Shown here: positions 7,029 to 14,714 of the stretch, piece by piece | How positions within the stretch are numbered: the first letter of the stretch is position 1 | How the letters are laid out: each line of letters begins with the position of its first letter | DNA from: CAXGTL01 sp964645705 | GTDB taxonomy: Archaea > Nanobdellota > Nanobdellia > Woesearchaeales > CAXGTL01 | DNA length: 31,944 nucleotides | Assembly (NCBI GenBank): GCA_964645705.1 | Contig: CAZYAB010000010.1 | Span: 1-31,944, forward strand | Reading direction: 5' to 3' | The notes under the pieces: generated by a model | Database searches by the model: none | Seen by the model: the letters and a program-made list of their open reading frames with translations, nothing else | What the model was told of the DNA's origin: nothing | Translations under genes and position numbers: made by a program

Positions 7029-8450
7029 ATGATAGAATTAAAAAAGGTTGATGATTTAATCTGGGAAATTCCAAAGCATGGAAAGATGAATGTTCCTGGT
7101 AGAATATATGCTTCTGAAAAATTGATACAACTTATTAAGAAAGATAACACATTACAACAAGTAGCTAATGTAGCATGTCTTAAGGGTATCCAAAGATATT
7201 CATATGCCCTTCCTGATGCACATTGTGGATATGGATTTAGCATAGGCGGTGTAGCAGCATTCGACATGCAAGAAGGTATTATTTCACCAGGTGGTGTTGG
7301 TTATGATATTAATTGTAGTGTCAGACTTCTTTCAACCAATATTAGCATAAAGCAATTAATGGATAAAAGAAAACAAGTAATCAATTTATTATTTGACAAT
7401 ATTCCTGCAGGTGTTGGTAAAAAAGGCAAAAAAAGATTCACCAAAGATGAATTAACAGAAGTATTAGCAGGCGGAACAAAATGGGCTGTTGAACAAGGTT
7501 ATGGTGTTAAACAAGATTATGAACACACAGAAGACAATGGTTGTTTGCCAAATGATCCTGCTGCTGTAAGTGAAAGAGCAATGCAAAGAGGAATGCCTCA
7601 GTTAGGTTCATTAGGTGCTGGAAATCATTTCTTAGAAATCCAAAAGATTGATAATATATTTAATCCAGAGATTGCTAAGACTTTTATGCTAGATAATAAA
7701 GATAATGTTACAATAATGGTGCACTGTGGTTCAAGAGGTTTAGGACATCAAGTTGCTTCTGATTATATTAGAAAAATGGAAGATAAATTTGGTATAAAAG
7801 ACTTGCCAGATAGACAATTAATAAATGCTCCATTACAATCAGATCTCGGTAAAAAATACCTTAATGCAATGGGTGCTGCTGGCAATTTTGCATTTGCAAA
7901 CAAACAATTAATAACACATTGGATTAGGGAATCATTGCAAAAGATATTTGGTAAAGATGCTGAAGCAAAAGTTGTTTATGATGTTTGCCATAACATTGCA
8001 AAAATAGAAAAGCACATGATTGATGGAAAGAAAAAACAAGTGTGTGTGCATAGAAAAGGCGCAACAAGATCATTTGGTCCTAATCGTGAGGAACTTCCAC
8101 AAGTATATCAAAAAACAGGCCAGCCAGTCCTGATTCCAGGTTCAATGGGAACAGCGTCTTATGTCTTAGTTGGTACAGAAAAAGCAGAAGAACTAAGCTT
8201 TGCATCAACTGCACACGGTGCAGGAAGAGTTGCTTCAAGATCACAAATGTTAAGAAACTTCAGAGGAGAAGAAATCCAAAAACAAATGCAAGCAAAAGAC
8301 ATATTTCTTAAAGGAGCTTCATGGAAAGGTATTGCAGAAGAAGCACCTCAGGCTTACAAAGACATTGACGAAGTAATCAGAGTATCAGATTCATTAGGCA
8401 TTGGTAAGACAGTTGTTAGGGTTGTTCCTTTGGGTGTGATTAAGGGTTAA
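7029..8450 (+). CDS. rtcB: RNA-splicing ligase RtcB
   Basis: This 473-residue GTP- and Mn-dependent RNA ligase joins 2',3'-cyclic-phosphate and 5'-OH ends, sealing tRNA exons after intron removal. Family motifs are intact: LPDAHCGYGFSIGG (D63, H65), the metal-binding GVGYDINC (D93, C96), GSLGAGNHFLE (N199, H200), VHCGSRGLGH (H232), DVCHNIAKIEKH (H321), HRKGATRSFGP, PGSMGTASYVLVG and the guanylylation histidine in STAHGAGR (H396). The length is that of an RtcB without an intein, although archaeal rtcB genes often carry one. GDINCGVR has Ser in place of the usual Gly (INCSVR). The start at 7029 fits the TATA box and the conserved N-terminus. Its activator archease is encoded nearby at 4901-5326. 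Confidence 0.97.
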   Translation: MIELKKVDDLIWEIPKHGKMNVPGRIYASEKLIQLIKKDNTLQQVANVACLKGIQRYSYALPDAHCGYGFSIGGVAAFDMQEGIISPGGVGYDINCSVRLLSTNISIKQLMDKRKQVINLLFDNIPAGVGKKGKKRFTKDELTEVLAGGTKWAVEQGYGVKQDYEHTEDNGCLPNDPAAVSERAMQRGMPQLGSLGAGNHFLEIQKIDNIFNPEIAKTFMLDNKDNVTIMVHCGSRGLGHQVASDYIRKMEDKFGIKDLPDRQLINAPLQSDLGKKYLNAMGAAGNFAFANKQLITHWIRESLQKIFGKDAEAKVVYDVCHNIAKIEKHMIDGKKKQVCVHRKGATRSFGPNREELPQVYQKTGQPVLIPGSMGTASYVLVGTEKAEELSFASTAHGAGRVASRSQMLRNFRGEEIQKQMQAKDIFLKGASWKGIAEEAPQAYKDIDEVIRVSDSLGIGKTVVRVVPLGVIKG

Positions 8451-8839
8451 CCAACAACATCATCAATACTTTCTTGTTTAACTTTTATTCTTTCTTTGTC
8501 TAGTAATGGTGACCAAGCAATAGAAGTCCAAGCAAAAGCAATGCTTGCTATCTTATGATATACTTTACCATCAGGAAACGATGCAATAGGAACAGCTAAT
8601 AATCCTGCAAACCCATTTCTAAATGATCTAAGATAATTAGCATCTGGATTTTCATCTAAATCATATCTAACAGGAACAACAGCGCTTGATATGTACATGA
8701 GTAAGCCAGCTATTCTGCCATAATTATCTAATTGATCAGGCAATACACCACCTATTAAACAAGCACCAGCAACACCTAAGCCTAAGTCCCAGTACTCTTT
8801 ACCAATCTTCTTCACACTATCATATATATTCTTCATCAT
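8447..8839 (-). CDS. Small membrane protein, unrecognised
   Basis: This 130-residue protein has two or three hydrophobic stretches (DLGLGVAGACLIGGVL, RIAGLLMYISSAVVPV, GFAGLLAVPIASF/IASIAFAWTSIAW), suggesting a small integral membrane protein. Charged ends flank them. No family was recognised. The start is MMKN at 8839 or 8836, with a TATA-like GCATAAAAATA on the minus strand at ~8861-8872. It is convergent with rtcB and shares the palindromic TTAA at 8447-8450 as overlapping stops. Confidence 0.72.
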   Translation of the reverse strand: MMKNIYDSVKKIGKEYWDLGLGVAGACLIGGVLPDQLDNYGRIAGLLMYISSAVVPVRYDLDENPDANYLRSFRNGFAGLLAVPIASFPDGKVYHKIASIAFAWTSIAWSPLLDKERIKVKQESIDDVVG

Positions 8840-8903
8840 ATATATCTAGGTAGAAAAAAGTATTTTTATGCTTTTTCAATATGGATCCGTATATTTTCTG
8901 CAG

Positions 8904-8920
8904 GCATATACTATATATGC
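8904..8920. repeat. 7-3-7 inverted repeat between divergent genes
   Basis: GCATATA and TATATGC flank CTA. It sits between the TATA-like elements of the divergent genes at 8839 (-) and 8964 (+). A near-palindrome around GGATCC (8879-8893) lies next to it. It is a possible operator. Confidence 0.5.
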
Positions 8921-8963
8921 TAATATGGAAATCTTTTTAAAGTAATTCAATTTTTCACATATT

Positions 8964-9872
8964 ATGCAATGGAAAATATCTTATGATCAAATAAAACCAG
9001 TTGAAAGAAAACTATATTTATCAAAACCTTTCAAACTTTCATATGATCAAATAAAGCAAAACATAACTTCTACTAAAGATAGGAACATTGATATTCATCC
9101 ACCAATTATTCCTGGTTTACAAGCACAATCAATTTCATTAGCTTTTGCACGAGATGTTTTAGGTGCAGGATTTCATCAAGTAACCCAAAAAGGAAAAAAA
9201 TTTTCATCTTCAATAAGCAAATTAATGACACCAGATGACATATTACAAGCATATGTAGATTTAAGAAACGGTGTTGATTATATAGAATTAGGAGTTAAAC
9301 CAATTGGATCTGATTTAGGTTTAGAAATGAAGCTTGTTGATGAAAAAAAAGAATACAAACTTAGTAAGGAAAATTTATGCTTTAATTATGAGATAAAAAA
9401 AAGCGATGTTGAAGAATTTGCACAAAGTTTAAAACCCAAATATTTAGAAAGCGACAGAACATTAGAAATAGATTTTGGAAATCTTAATAATTTAATTCCT
9501 TGGTTCATATTATCAAAAAGATCTGATTTAATTTATCAATTTAGTGTAAAAGCAGGAGTTATAATACCTGATGAAGATGTTGTCAAAGAACAAGCTGAAA
9601 AAGAATCTAAACGTATGATATATTCAGCAGATGAATTCCAATTAAAAGAACACTTATTTTATATGAAACCAAAAGATAAAGTATTTTGCATTATGTCAGG
9701 ACCAAAAGACAGATTAAATGGTCATTATAAACTATTTTTGACAGATATTAATTTTCATCACCTTGCAACAATGAGTTTAAAACTAAGCAATGCAAATAAG
9801 GTTAAACCTGATGTAGCAGATTATATGAATGCTTTGATTGCTGATTATAAAAAAAGAATTAAAAAAGACTAG
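8964..9872 (+). CDS. Unrecognised 302-aa protein
   Basis: This is a soluble protein of 302 residues. The N-terminus contains SYDQIK twice, exactly 20 residues apart, encoded by the same 14 bases. Residues ~45-75 (HPPIIPGLQAQSISLAFARDV) faintly resemble the helix of hot-dog fold dehydratases and thioesterases (HFPGxPxxPG), and the second half has further beta-rich segments. The resemblance is too weak for an assignment. The predicted TATA (TTTTTAAAG at 8934-8942) gives a leaderless start. Its TAG stop overlaps the convergent phosphoesterase stop at CTAG (9869-9872). Confidence 0.8.
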   Translation: MQWKISYDQIKPVERKLYLSKPFKLSYDQIKQNITSTKDRNIDIHPPIIPGLQAQSISLAFARDVLGAGFHQVTQKGKKFSSSISKLMTPDDILQAYVDLRNGVDYIELGVKPIGSDLGLEMKLVDEKKEYKLSKENLCFNYEIKKSDVEEFAQSLKPKYLESDRTLEIDFGNLNNLIPWFILSKRSDLIYQFSVKAGVIIPDEDVVKEQAEKESKRMIYSADEFQLKEHLFYMKPKDKVFCIMSGPKDRLNGHYKLFLTDINFHHLATMSLKLSNANKVKPDVADYMNALIADYKKRIKKD

Positions 9873-10477
9873 ATTTCTATTATCTTTCCTTTCTTACCAA
9901 CATTAATAACTTTAGTGTCGCCAATCATTTCTTCTATGCCTTCTGCTTCATGCACGTGTGAACAAAGTAAGATGTTTGGTTTAAAAGAATCAATTGCTTT
10001 TTTAACAGCATCACTTGGCGGAACTATTTGTGACAACTGACCCATCAATGATTCAGATGGATGTATATGTGTAACCATTATCTTTTTTTGCAGACCCTTA
10101 ATTTTTTCATGTCCTTTGTCAAGTAATTGAAACATTTCTTCTTCAGATACAATTGGCGCTGGTCCAACATTTGTTGCACCACCTGCTCCAAATATGCCTA
10201 CATCTTTTGCAGCTATTGCATAACCATGTAAATTCTTTATTCCATATAATTCTGATAAGAAACCAGTTGTTGCAATCGACTCATGATTACCAGGTATAAT
10301 GCACACTTTTAGATTATTCTCAACAAACGGCTTTATCAAGTGCTGAGTTGACATGTCAGCCATTGTTATGTCGCCGCATATGATGACATAGTCTACATTA
10401 TTCTGAACAGCTTTTTGTGCTAATTCTTTTGCTAAGTTTAAGTCGCCGTGGATGTCACCGGCTGCTAATATTTTCAT
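9869..10477 (-). CDS. Calcineurin-like metallophosphoesterase
   Basis: The protein has 202 residues and the complete metallophosphoesterase signature: GDIHGD (D8, H10), ICGDIT (D36), GNHE (N64, H65), VTHIHP (H137) and SHVHE (H174, H176). These bind a two-metal centre that hydrolyses phosphate mono- or diesters. The small size and lack of extra domains fit the YfcE/MJ0936-like archaeal phosphodiesterase group. The natural substrate cannot be told from sequence. It is the last gene of the leftward operon from 12230, with a strong AAGGAG site before the ATG. Confidence 0.93.
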   Translation of the reverse strand: MKILAAGDIHGDLNLAKELAQKAVQNNVDYVIICGDITMADMSTQHLIKPFVENNLKVCIIPGNHESIATTGFLSELYGIKNLHGYAIAAKDVGIFGAGGATNVGPAPIVSEEEMFQLLDKGHEKIKGLQKKIMVTHIHPSESLMGQLSQIVPPSDAVKKAIDSFKPNILLCSHVHEAEGIEEMIGDTKVINVGKKGKIIEI

Positions 10478-10478
10478 T

Positions 10479-11003
10479 TTATTTATTTCTCCTTAATAAT
10501 TTATTTGGATTAATAAGCTTTGCCCTTAATAACTGTTCTCTCACCATAGAAAAATATTCTTGAACAGTTCTTGCCGCATACCATAATTTTCTTTCTTGCT
10601 CTGTAATTGCTGATTCAATACCGCATGCACCAAACCTATATCCTTGTTCTCTTATCTGTAAAGGCATTCTTTTAAGATTGTGAGTTCCATACACATAGAT
10701 CCCAAAATCATAATAATTAGATTCTGCTTCTAAAGATGTCCAACCCCAAAGTCTTACCAAGCTTGGGAAAACTGCACTAAAAAAAACATTATCATCATGA
10801 TCATATCTTTTTAATAGATTTGTTAAATCTTTTTTTGCTTCTTCTAATGTCAATGGTCCTTCTTGCCATGTGTTCTGTTTTTCAGGATCTAGTTCTCTTC
10901 CGTCAATACCACAAAAATAAGCAATTGCTACAGGATTGTTTACAATTTTAATTGTTTCTATTTTTTCTATGTATCCATCATATGGGTCTGTTTTTGTTTT
11001 CAT
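10479..11003 (-). CDS. Unrecognised 174-aa protein, operon gene 4
   Basis: This is a soluble protein with Trp/Tyr-rich segments (LVRLWGWTSLEAESNYYDFGIYVYGTHN) and a basic helical C-terminus (LLRAKLINPNKLLRRNK). It contains an AIAYFCGIDGRELDP motif near the N-terminus and GACGIES further on. No family was recognised. GAGATAA just upstream of the ATG may be the ribosome site. It ends 1 nt before the phosphoesterase coding sequence, so the two are co-transcribed. Confidence 0.78.
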   Translation of the reverse strand: MKTKTDPYDGYIEKIETIKIVNNPVAIAYFCGIDGRELDPEKQNTWQEGPLTLEEAKKDLTNLLKRYDHDDNVFFSAVFPSLVRLWGWTSLEAESNYYDFGIYVYGTHNLKRMPLQIREQGYRFGACGIESAITEQERKLWYAARTVQEYFSMVREQLLRAKLINPNKLLRRNK

Positions 11004-11009
11004 TTTATC

Positions 11010-11639
11010 TCAAACCATCAACACCAAATCATGATATGCTAATTGATCATTTTCTGCATATACAATGAAGTCAATGTGTGGGTTTTTTCTTATAAAAGGA
11101 ACATTTCTTAACATGTCCCTTAAATGTTTATCTGAAAATGGATAATCTGCTTTTTCAATCCATGCTTCTGTTCTAAACACTATTTCTCCCATAGTAGGAG
11201 CCACATAAACATAATCTGGTTTAAAGTTGGTGTTTCTATCTCTATACCCTTTTTTTACATCAACTGAAAAATATCCAAACAATGGATGCACATGCATTGC
11301 AACTCTTCCACAACATTTGATATCTTCAGGTTCATAATTATGATATAACATATAAATTATGTCTTGCTGTCTAACACCTTTGCTCAACATTTCTTGAGTT
11401 TTTATTTGAGCAATATCAAAAAACTTTGACTTTGGAACTCCATACTTTTTTTCGTCTTTTTCCAGTCTAGGTTGTTGATTAATAGGTTCACTATGATCCA
11501 TAACCCTGATTGTAATATCTCTTTTTGCATTTCTATACAGTTCATCTAAGTCTAAAGTTGATAAATCTTTTGTAATTAATAAACCATTAGGCATTGAAAA
11601 ACCCATTCTTTGTAATAACTGGATTCCTCTGATGTTCAT
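11010..11639 (-). CDS. Unrecognised 209-aa protein, operon gene 3
   Basis: The start is the ATG at 11639, two bases after the upstream stop; a TTG at 11645 would overlap it. The N-terminus (IRGIQLLQRMGFSMPNGLLIT) resembles the opening of PEP-synthase/PPDK-type ATP-grasp domains, where a Gly-x-Pro-x-P-x-G-F-x-T segment follows a helix. The following IRVMDHSEP could correspond to a nucleotide-binding strand. At 209 residues it would be only part of such a domain, so this is a weak lead. The middle has CCGRVAMHVHP, a possible metal site. Confidence 0.75.
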   Translation of the reverse strand: MNIRGIQLLQRMGFSMPNGLLITKDLSTLDLDELYRNAKRDITIRVMDHSEPINQQPRLEKDEKKYGVPKSKFFDIAQIKTQEMLSKGVRQQDIIYMLYHNYEPEDIKCCGRVAMHVHPLFGYFSVDVKKGYRDRNTNFKPDYVYVAPTMGEIVFRTEAWIEKADYPFSDKHLRDMLRNVPFIRKNPHIDFIVYAENDQLAYHDLVLMV

Positions 11640-11641
11640 TT

Positions 11642-12028
11642 TCAAAACAACTTATCAACTAAAGTTTCACAATACTGACACACTTCAGGTAAGTTATCAC
11701 AAGCAGCAAAGTAAATCTTATCAGCATAAGGAATTGCTGCCCCTATTGCATATTTTATATTTCCTTTTAAATAACCATTCATAGCCCTATTAGAAAACAT
11801 AGGAATTCCACCAAAAAATAAATCCATTAAAGGAGGGACTGCTATTAATTCAGGCATCCCGACTAATCTTGAAACTCCACTTACAGCACCACCAATCATT
11901 GCAGGTATGCTCTCAAAAACAAACACTCCTAATTGACCATGATTTTCTCTAATACTTTCTTTCAAATCTTCACGCCAATCTACAGCCATGTCTTCTAGGT
12001 TTTCAAATATTTCTGACATATATACCAT
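11642..12028 (-). CDS. Small protein with hydrophobic core, operon gene 2
   Basis: I place the start at the ATG at 12028 (128 residues, MVYMSE...) because AAAGGTGAAT lies 7 nt upstream. The longer start at 12049 would have the ribosome site inside its own coding sequence. An acidic N-terminal helix is followed by a long Gly/Pro-containing hydrophobic region (FESIPAMIGGAVSGVSRLVG, PPLMDLFFGGIP, IKYAIGAAIPYADK) that may be membrane-associated. The C-terminus has three cysteines (AACDNLPEVCQYCE). No family was recognised. Confidence 0.72.
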   Translation of the reverse strand: MVYMSEIFENLEDMAVDWREDLKESIRENHGQLGVFVFESIPAMIGGAVSGVSRLVGMPELIAVPPLMDLFFGGIPMFSNRAMNGYLKGNIKYAIGAAIPYADKIYFAACDNLPEVCQYCETLVDKLF

Positions 12029-12041
12029 TTTATATTCACCT

Positions 12042-12230
12042 TTATTCATCTATCTGCGTACAATAACTCTGTTTAAAATCATATGCATCTGCTATATTTA
12101 ACATGTTTGGTTCAGTGCCACGAGCCTTAAGAAAGCAAAATTTGCTTAGATAACCGTGAGAAATAGGTTCTCCTGATACTTCTCCTTGTATTCTTTTACA
12201 TCCTAAACATTGTTTTACTTGGTCTGTCAT
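12042..12230 (-). CDS. 62-aa zinc-ribbon-like protein, operon gene 1
   Basis: The protein has cysteines at 8, 11, 32 and 57 and His25. The stretch CLGCKRIQGE...SHGYLSKFC resembles a CxxCxxI...SHGxCxxC element seen at the ends of some bacterial signalling proteins. It could bind zinc through the CxxC, the His and the later Cys. It is the first gene of the operon, with a TATA box 32 bp upstream of a leaderless-type ATG. Its stop overlaps the ribosome site of the next gene, so translation is probably coupled. Confidence 0.65.
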   Translation of the reverse strand: MTDQVKQCLGCKRIQGEVSGEPISHGYLSKFCFLKARGTEPNMLNIADAYDFKQSYCTQIDE

Positions 12231-12250
12231 ATATAAAAAGAATAATTGAT

Positions 12251-12262
12251 CATATATAAAGG
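12251..12262 (-). promoter_or_regulatory. TATA box of the 12230-9869 operon
   Basis: The minus strand reads CCTTTATATATG, ~32 bp before the first ATG at 12230. Confidence 0.6.
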
Positions 12263-12289
12263 TTTCTATTTTTACTACTCAAAAGTAAC

Positions 12290-12844
12290 TCATTTATGCA
12301 AATAAAATATCTTACTTTGTTTACCTTTTTTCTCTCCTTCATATATAGCAAAATGAGCAATTTTTTTCAGCTCATCATCTAGATTATCTAAAGAAGTCAT
12401 GAAATTCTTACCAACAATATTCGCAGGCGGAGTAACAATAGGAATATTCAGTTCTGCAACCATGCTTTGTATCCAATGATTAGGCATTCTAACGCCTATT
12501 GTTTGGTTGCCTTCTCTAGGATTAACATGTTTAGAAACAGCTTTTGTATTTTTTAGTTTAAGATATAAAGTGTATGGACCAGGCAATTTCTTCATATGTT
12601 CTTTAACTTCATCATTCACTTCACAATTCTCATGTATCCATTCTTTATTAGGAACAATTATTCCATATGGCCTGTCCCCGCTCTTTTTAGCAAATCTTAA
12701 TTTTTGTATTGCATCATCATCAAGAGCACTACAACCTATACCATATATTGTGTCAGTTGGATAAACAAAAATTTGTCCAGAATGAATTTTATTATTAATT
12801 CTGAATTTCTCTATCTTTGCCTCTGATTTAGTATAAGTTCTCAT
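12290..12844 (-). CDS. TsaC/YrdC-type threonylcarbamoyl-AMP synthase
   Basis: This is a 184-residue YrdC-fold protein that would make threonylcarbamoyl-AMP for the tRNA t6A37 modification. Motifs seen are VYPTDTIYGIGCSA (28-41), KKSGDRPYGIIVP, LPGPYTLYLK (87-96), TIGVRMPNH (115-123) and PIVTPPANIVGKNFMTS (135-151). It has the short TsaC length, without the Sua5 C-terminal domain. Two positions deviate: the canonical KxR before the Pro-Leu is KKSGDRPY, and the SAN of the TSANxSG motif is PAN. The enzyme may be divergent or non-canonical. A TATA-like TATTTATAG precedes the ATG. Confidence 0.88.
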   Translation of the reverse strand: MRTYTKSEAKIEKFRINNKIHSGQIFVYPTDTIYGIGCSALDDDAIQKLRFAKKSGDRPYGIIVPNKEWIHENCEVNDEVKEHMKKLPGPYTLYLKLKNTKAVSKHVNPREGNQTIGVRMPNHWIQSMVAELNIPIVTPPANIVGKNFMTSLDNLDDELKKIAHFAIYEGEKKGKQSKIFYLHK

Positions 12845-12941
12845 AGTGATATATATAGCTTAATTACTATAAATACTTTTTGATTCAGAAGAATATAATG
12901 TATATACTAAACCACTAATAATTATACTAACTTATATTGGT

Positions 12942-13667
12942 TTAGTATTCTAATATGCCATACCAATACAATAATAATCTATCAACTGCTTTTGTTAATT
13001 CTTTTTCTTTTCCTTTTAAAATAATGCAATTATCATTGAATTCTACTTTTGTTTCATCACTATAATCAACAAATATAACTGCCCTATTAGTATTATCACA
13101 AGTAATAATTTCTCTATCATAACAAGCCAGAGTATTATTTTCAGTACAAGCAGCAATAATTTTTCTATTTATTGCTTGTCTAAGATTAAGACTAAGTTCT
13201 GCAACAGCCAGACTAATAAAAGATTGCCTTTCTGTTAAACCATCTTCAGGCAAAAATGTAATATAAACTTGATCATCATTAGAAAATCCTTCACCTAATT
13301 CACCTATCAGAGGCACGTCAACCAAATCTTTTGGACCATAATGTAGTGGTATGTTATATGTTTTTTTTGTATGAGGATTGTCTAATGTAAAATACCATAA
13401 CCCATCAATAAGCGAGAATTCAACACCATTAAACACATAACTATCATCAACAACAGCTTTAATGTTTCTTCCTGTTATTTCTTGAAAATCTTTTATCTGA
13501 ACTCTGTATTGGCTGTATTGAACCAAAGCTGTTATCAAAATTATGATAAAAATTACAGTATAAATTACATATCTACCACTTTTATCTTTTTTCTTTTCTT
13601 TTTTACTTTGATCCACGTCATTGTCATAAACAGGAGGATCACTTGTTTCAATATAATCTAAGTCCAT
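12942..13667 (-). CDS. Membrane-anchored extracytoplasmic protein
   Basis: The protein has 241 residues: an acidic N-terminus, a very basic stretch (SKKEKKKDK), one membrane segment at ~33-51 (YVIYTVIFIIILITALVQY), then a ~190-residue outer domain. This domain has four cysteines in its last third (CTENNTLAC, ITC, DNC), likely forming disulfides, and a FLPEDGLTERQSF helix region. Nothing identifies a function. A TATA-like CTATTTAAATAC lies ~25-35 bp upstream of the ATG. It lies alone, between the TsaC gene and the terminator of the operon at 13783-16068. Confidence 0.75.
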   Translation of the reverse strand: MDLDYIETSDPPVYDNDVDQSKKEKKKDKSGRYVIYTVIFIIILITALVQYSQYRVQIKDFQEITGRNIKAVVDDSYVFNGVEFSLIDGLWYFTLDNPHTKKTYNIPLHYGPKDLVDVPLIGELGEGFSNDDQVYITFLPEDGLTERQSFISLAVAELSLNLRQAINRKIIAACTENNTLACYDREIITCDNTNRAVIFVDYSDETKVEFNDNCIILKGKEKELTKAVDRLLLYWYGILEY

Positions 13668-13739
13668 ATTTTCATAAAAAAATCATGTATTTAAATAGAT
13701 TTCGTTAGTTTTGAATATAATTGGGTAAAAAGAATATAT

Positions 13740-13782
13740 AATAAGAATAAATTAAAAAAAAATATAAAATAAAAAAAATAAA
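13740..13782 (-). terminator. Poly-T terminator of the six-gene operon
   Basis: On the minus strand, the stop at 13783 is followed by two long T-runs (T8 and T9) and further T-rich sequence, as expected for archaeal termination. Confidence 0.65.
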
Positions 13783-14019
13783 TCAGAATTTTTCAGCTTT
13801 ATACACTTCAGCATATGTTTGAGCAACTTCTCTTGTTTCTTTGATTCTGTTTTCAACTTCTTCAGGCGATACTTCAAAAAACTTATCAGCAAGATAATTT
13901 AAAGCAAAACTTGTAGCTAAAGATACAACAGTTGATATTACCAGAGCCTTTATCAAACCACTATGATCTCTTTTAATCTTTACTCTATACCTTTTTGGTA
14001 TATTGGTTCTATAAAGCAT
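13783..14019 (-). CDS. 78-aa single-span membrane protein, operon gene 6
   Basis: I place the start at the ATG at 14019, which overlaps the upstream stop (ATGCTTTATAG, an 11-nt overlap). A longer frame up to 14163 lies wholly inside the upstream gene and is rejected. The N-terminus is strongly basic (RTNIPKRYRVKIKRDHSG), followed by one membrane segment at about 23-41 (LIKALVISTVVSLATSFAL) and an amphipathic acidic helix (SPEEVENRIKETREVAQTY). It could anchor the other operon products to the membrane. The family is unknown. Confidence 0.75.
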   Translation of the reverse strand: MLYRTNIPKRYRVKIKRDHSGLIKALVISTVVSLATSFALNYLADKFFEVSPEEVENRIKETREVAQTYAEVYKAEKF

Positions 14020-14713
14020 CTTCGTCAACTTCTCCTGTTTTTGCTTCACTGTAAAGTTCTTCAAGCAATGATATGTATTTCTTAAGAACTTCGCCACCTT
14101 CAGCTTTAGCACTAATTTCATACTTCTTTGGATCTTTTGCTTCTTTTGCATTATCTTTAACATATTGTCTCATTGCACCTAGATAAACAAATTCATCATT
14201 TTCATTTGTCTCTAAAACATCTGCAATTGAGGAATTTTCAATTCTTTTAAGATATAATGCAAATTGTTTTCTAAGAATTGGATCCATTATTCTTGCATCA
14301 AGGTATTTGTTCTTTTTTTGTAATCCTTGTTGTAAAACAAGCAAATCATTACTAAGCTTACCTTTTTCGAATCCTGTGAATCCATGTACAATTAATCCTA
14401 ATGAAGTGCCTTTTCCTGAATGTGTTTTTTGACTAATTAGTTCATCAAAATCTTCTTCTGAAATTCCTAAAGAATCTCTAAGACTATAACCCATTGTTCT
14501 ACACAAACCTCTACTAATCTGTTTTATCTCTGGTTCTGTTAAACATCTTAAATCAAGTGAATCTCCACGAAACTCTTTATCTTGTCTAAGATATTCATAC
14601 ATAGAGTCGCCGTAAAGAATACCAGGCTCATGTTGACATTCCTGGTATCTTTTAGCAACATCATTAATAAAAACTTGATTTTTCTCTTTTCTAGTTTGTG
14701 TTTCAGTTGTCAA
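14009..14713 (-). CDS. Unrecognised 234-aa protein, operon gene 5
   Basis: This is a soluble, mostly helical, charged protein without membrane segments. Notable stretches are ECQHEPGILYGDSMYEYLRQ, a GKGTSLGLIVHGFTGFEKG loop and a C-terminal helix ending in TGEVDEDAL. The GKGTS is not a full P-loop (no GxxxxGKT/S), so no ATPase call is made. It starts 1 nt after the upstream stop region and overlaps the next gene by 11 nt. Function unknown. Confidence 0.78.
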   Translation of the reverse strand: MTTETQTRKEKNQVFINDVAKRYQECQHEPGILYGDSMYEYLRQDKEFRGDSLDLRCLTEPEIKQISRGLCRTMGYSLRDSLGISEEDFDELISQKTHSGKGTSLGLIVHGFTGFEKGKLSNDLLVLQQGLQKKNKYLDARIMDPILRKQFALYLKRIENSSIADVLETNENDEFVYLGAMRQYVKDNAKEAKDPKKYEISAKAEGGEVLKKYISLLEELYSEAKTGEVDEDAL

Positions 14714-14714
14714 G

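Noticed and set aside
7019..7267. Minus-strand frame opposite the rtcB start
   Set aside because: Antisense shadow across conserved rtcB motifs, without its own promoter.
7029..8450. Intein in RtcB
   Set aside because: The protein is the length of an intein-free RtcB and the motifs are contiguous.
13783..14163. Longer version of the 78-aa membrane protein
   Set aside because: The extra 48 residues lie entirely inside the upstream gene's coding sequence and are Lys-rich nonsense; the ATG at 14019 overlaps the stop in the usual coupled way.
14009..14713. P-loop ATPase from GKGTS
   Set aside because: The upstream GxxxxG spacing and a Walker B motif are absent.
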